Source: an uncultured Lentisphaerota bacterium (GTDB lineage: Bacteria > Verrucomicrobiota > Kiritimatiellia > CAIQIC01). Taken from it: a stretch of DNA of 64,000 nucleotides. Each line of letters opens with the position of its first letter. Position 1 is the first letter of the stretch. Shown here in pieces: positions 61,827 to 64,000 of this stretch. Made by a program: the position numbers and the translations under genes. The notes below the pieces were generated by a model. That model did not search any database, had not been told where the DNA came from, and was given only the letters and a program-made list of their open reading frames with translations. The stretch covers positions 1-64,000 of the forward strand of contig CAIWHP010000258.1 of NCBI GenBank assembly GCA_903912445.1, read 5' to 3'.

Positions 61827-62369
61827 TCAAAACGCCACAGCGCGGGCAGCAGGCGCGGCACCCCGTGGCTGGACCGGCTCTTTCGGGGCGGCGGGTGCGG
61901 GCGACGCTTTTTTAAGGAGCTCGGCGGCCTCGGCGGCGGGGATCTTTTTCAGATTCGTCACCGGGCGCGCGGGGAACGAAGACCCGTCGCTCGTGACGTA
62001 GTCGTGCTGCCACGACAGCAGCACGAAGTCGCCGGGCTTGAGGTCATCGAGCACCGCGCGCCGGGCCGGATTACCCAAGGGCTTCTTGTTGTGGTCGCTG
62101 ATGCGCACCGTGAACTGCCCCTGCTGCGGGTCACCGTACTGGCCGCGCTTTTCATAGACCAGATAGCCACGGATCTCGAAGGTGGCCACCTCCCCGGAGC
62201 CCTCGCACTTGTCGGGACAAAGCGCCGTGAGGCCGAGACATTTCTTGAACGGCGCGCCGGTGAACACGGCCACCGTTTCGTGGCGTGCGAGCAGCTCCCT
62301 TTTCTCCTCGGCCTGCGCAAGCGTGCCCAGCAGCGCCGCCACCAACACGATCGAGTTCAAAATACGCAT
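61827..62369 (-). CDS. Small secreted hypothetical protein downstream of valS
   Basis: The 180-residue protein has a signal peptide (ILNSIVLVAALLGTLAQA), a compact domain with FKKCLGLTALCPDKCEGSGE (three Cys) and YLVYEKRGQYGDPQQ, then a KPGDFVLLSW strand and a Pro/Ala-rich tail. I do not recognise a named family. It starts 3 bp after the valS stop codon and is likely co-transcribed. Confidence 0.7.
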   Translation of the reverse strand: MRILNSIVLVAALLGTLAQAEEKRELLARHETVAVFTGAPFKKCLGLTALCPDKCEGSGEVATFEIRGYLVYEKRGQYGDPQQGQFTVRISDHNKKPLGNPARRAVLDDLKPGDFVLLSWQHDYVTSDGSSFPARPVTNLKKIPAAEAAELLKKASPAPAAPKEPVQPRGAAPAARAVAF

Positions 62370-62372
62370 GGT

Positions 62373-64000
62373 TCAAGCCTTCAGTTGTTCGATCATCTGC
62401 AGCAGCTTCGCACGTTTCTCGGCGAGCTCGCCGAGCAGCTTGCGCTGCGCCTCGACCACCGCCGCCGGGGCGCGCCCGACAAAGTTGGCGTTGCCGAGCT
62501 TGGCCTCGACGCCGGCGCTGTTGCGCTCGATCTCCGCGAGCTGCTTGGCCAGCTTCTCGCGCTCCGCGGCCACGTCCACCGCACCCAGCGACATGAACAG
62601 CGTTCCCAGCGGCGTGAGGGTGCTGGGCATCGCCTGCGCTGGCGCAAAGGCGGGGTCGATGGTGAGGTTGCCGGCCTTGAGCAGGCTCATCACGTTCACG
62701 CGGTCGGCTTCGAGCCGCGGCACGGCGTCCGCGCCGACCGGCTTGATGAAGAAGTCCACCTTCTGACCCGGCGCGACGCCGTTATCGGCGCGCAGCGTGC
62801 GGCCGAGGCCGATCAACTCGTGCCGCGACTCGACGTGCGCCACGGTCGCCGCATCCCAGAGCGCCGCCGGCGCCGCCTTGGGCCACGGCGCGGTGAGGAT
62901 CGAGAGCCGGGGGTCGAGGGTCGAGGGCGACTTCTCTTCCGTTCGATGTTCGATATTCGATGTTGGATGTTCGATGTTCGCCCCCGCGTAGCCCATCCCC
63001 CACCAGAGCTCCTCGGTGAGGAACGGCATCAGCGGATGCAACAGGCGCAGCGCGTTGGAAAGGCAGTGATGCATCACGCCGAGTACGACCGCCTTGCGCG
63101 CCGCGTCGTCGCCGTAGAAAACCTGCTTTGAATATTCCACGTACCAGTCGCAGAACTGGTGCCACATGAACTCGTAGACGGCCTTCGCATAATCGTTGAA
63201 GCGGAATTTGCTGAGGTTGTCGTCGCACGCGGCGATGCACTCGTTCAGCTTGGCGAGGATGTGCTGGTCGTCGGCGCTCAGCGGCTGCGCATTGGCACTG
63301 TCCGGCGACCACAACGCACCGGGGCAGCCGGCCGCCTGCATCTGCATGAAGCGCGCGGCGTTCCAGATCTTCGTGCCGAAGTTGCGGCCGATCTCGAACT
63401 TCTCCTCGTTCACGTAGACGTCCTGCCCGGTCGCTGTCAGCATGATCAGGCTGAAGCGCAGCGCGTCGGTGCTGTACTTCTCGATGATCTGGACCGGGTC
63501 GATCGAATTGCCGAGGCTCTTGGACATCTTGCGACCGATGTCGTCGCGCACCGTGCCGTGGATGTAGACCTCGCGGAACGGGATGTCGCCCATGAACTCG
63601 CAGCCCGCCATGACCATGCGGGCGACCCAGAAGAACAGGATCTCCGAGGCGGTGACGAGCGTGTGCGTCGGGTAGTAGAACTTCAGGTCGGCGTTCGGCT
63701 GCGGCCAGCCGAAGACGCTGAAGGGCCAGAGCCACGACGAGAACCAGGTATCGAGCACGTCCTCGTCCTGCCGGATGTTTGCCGCACCGCACTTGGCGCA
63801 GGCCTGCGGCTGGCCCTTCGCCGCCCACTGGTGCCCGCAGGCGTCGCAGTAGAAGACCGGGATGCGGTGCCCCCACCAGATCTGCCGCGAGATGCACCAG
63901 TCGCGGATGTTCTCCATCCACTCGGTGTAGACCTTCGTCCAGCGGTCCGGCGTGAACTTGATGCGGCCTTCCACGACCGCGGCGAGCGCGGGCGCGGCCA
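62373..64000 (-). CDS. valS: Valyl-tRNA synthetase, C-terminal part (cut by window edge)
   Basis: The reading frame is open to the window end, giving at least 542 residues of this class Ia synthetase. DWCISRQIWWGHRIPVFYCD is the characteristic ValRS/IleRS segment, VLDTWFSSWLWPFSVFGWP is typical of ValRS, and KMSKS is present in GRKMSKSLGNSIDP. The anticodon-binding domain and a C-terminal coiled coil (AAEREKLAKQLAEIERN) are complete. An 80-bp repeat array is carried in frame at about 62898-62978. The apparent start at 63974 is not the real one. Confidence 0.95.
   Translation of the reverse strand, partial: AAPALAAVVEGRIKFTPDRWTKVYTEWMENIRDWCISRQIWWGHRIPVFYCDACGHQWAAKGQPQACAKCGAANIRQDEDVLDTWFSSWLWPFSVFGWPQPNADLKFYYPTHTLVTASEILFFWVARMVMAGCEFMGDIPFREVYIHGTVRDDIGRKMSKSLGNSIDPVQIIEKYSTDALRFSLIMLTATGQDVYVNEEKFEIGRNFGTKIWNAARFMQMQAAGCPGALWSPDSANAQPLSADDQHILAKLNECIAACDDNLSKFRFNDYAKAVYEFMWHQFCDWYVEYSKQVFYGDDAARKAVVLGVMHHCLSNALRLLHPLMPFLTEELWWGMGYAGANIEHPTSNIEHRTEEKSPSTLDPRLSILTAPWPKAAPAALWDAATVAHVESRHELIGLGRTLRADNGVAPGQKVDFFIKPVGADAVPRLEADRVNVMSLLKAGNLTIDPAFAPAQAMPSTLTPLGTLFMSLGAVDVAAEREKLAKQLAEIERNSAGVEAKLGNANFVGRAPAAVVEAQRKLLGELAEKRAKLLQMIEQLKA
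62898..62978 (-). repeat. Short-unit repeat arrays inserted in frame within valS
   Basis: On the minus strand, about four ACATCGAAC-type units encode NIEHPTSNIEHRT, followed after GAAGAGAAG by CTCGACCCTCGACCC-type units encoding STLDPRLS. They lie between GMGYAGA and the conserved SILTAPWP of the anticodon-binding domain. The first unit type also makes the intergenic array at 4969-5009. The insertion adds about 27 codons and keeps the frame. Confidence 0.75.

Overview
The window is GC-rich bacterial DNA that looks like a member of the PVC superphylum, most likely Kiritimatiellota/Lentisphaerota/Verrucomicrobiota. This is inferred from gene content: PEP-CTERM proteins, a Tat-exported Gfo/Idh/MocA oxidoreductase, many secreted glycoside-hydrolase-like proteins, an HzsA-like haem protein, a UROD-family protein beside sugar genes, and abundant short-unit intergenic repeats. 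No rRNA, tRNA, IS element, CRISPR or phage gene was recognised.

Layout. 1-443: a divergent promoter region, the start of a minus-strand exported protein, and a leader whose short reading frame carries His-Gly-Trp-His-Gly-Trp just before mutually exclusive hairpins and a terminator. 505-4549: a mixed histidine/tryptophan gene set, hisF-hisI-(four-helix-bundle gene)-trpE-trpG. I read the leader as a transcription attenuator that senses both histidyl- and tryptophanyl-tRNA charging; this is the most notable system in the window. 5084-8397 (minus): glyS, a DUF4870-like membrane protein, a zinc ribbon and a KamA-type radical SAM gene. 8517-10887: mutL and a convergent hypothetical. 11005-16997: Gfo/Idh/MocA oxidoreductase, NAD-dependent epimerase, a multi-pass membrane protein and a partner gene. 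17214-30363: a very large secreted protein, an AsmA-like protein, a degenerate C39-like protein, an SDR, a PEP-CTERM subtilase, a cysteine-less lipoamide-dehydrogenase-like flavoprotein, a GH20 hexosaminidase and a PEP-CTERM protein. 30441-44526: tag, a BNR-repeat protein, small secreted proteins, a parallel beta-helix protein, an RNase H-like nuclease, a lipoprotein, corA, and a methyltransferase/FAD-monooxygenase pair. 44607-49599: xylB, class II aldolase, folC and an exonuclease with a signal peptide. 49895-61565: Rh-type ammonia channel, hexuronate-type transporter, UROD-family protein, KDG-type kinase, GH95 and an HzsA-like cytochrome. 61827-64000 (minus): small secreted protein and the 3' part of valS.

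How the genes work together. Secreted hydrolases (GH20, GH95, BNR and beta-helix proteins), an ExuT-type transporter, xylulokinase, a KdgK-type kinase and aldolase fit a polysaccharide-degrading heterotroph. The His and Trp genes share PRPP demand, which would make joint attenuation sensible.

Repeats are the second theme. (i) A palindrome close to TTCCAAG-N-CTTGGAA recurs as tandem pairs or triplets spaced 30-33 bp, mostly just upstream of genes; one copy is split by a 23-nt insertion. (ii) An 81-bp double-hairpin element occurs twice, 54 kb apart. (iii) Several short-unit arrays lie as inverted arms around small spacers or whole genes, and one array is carried in frame inside valS.
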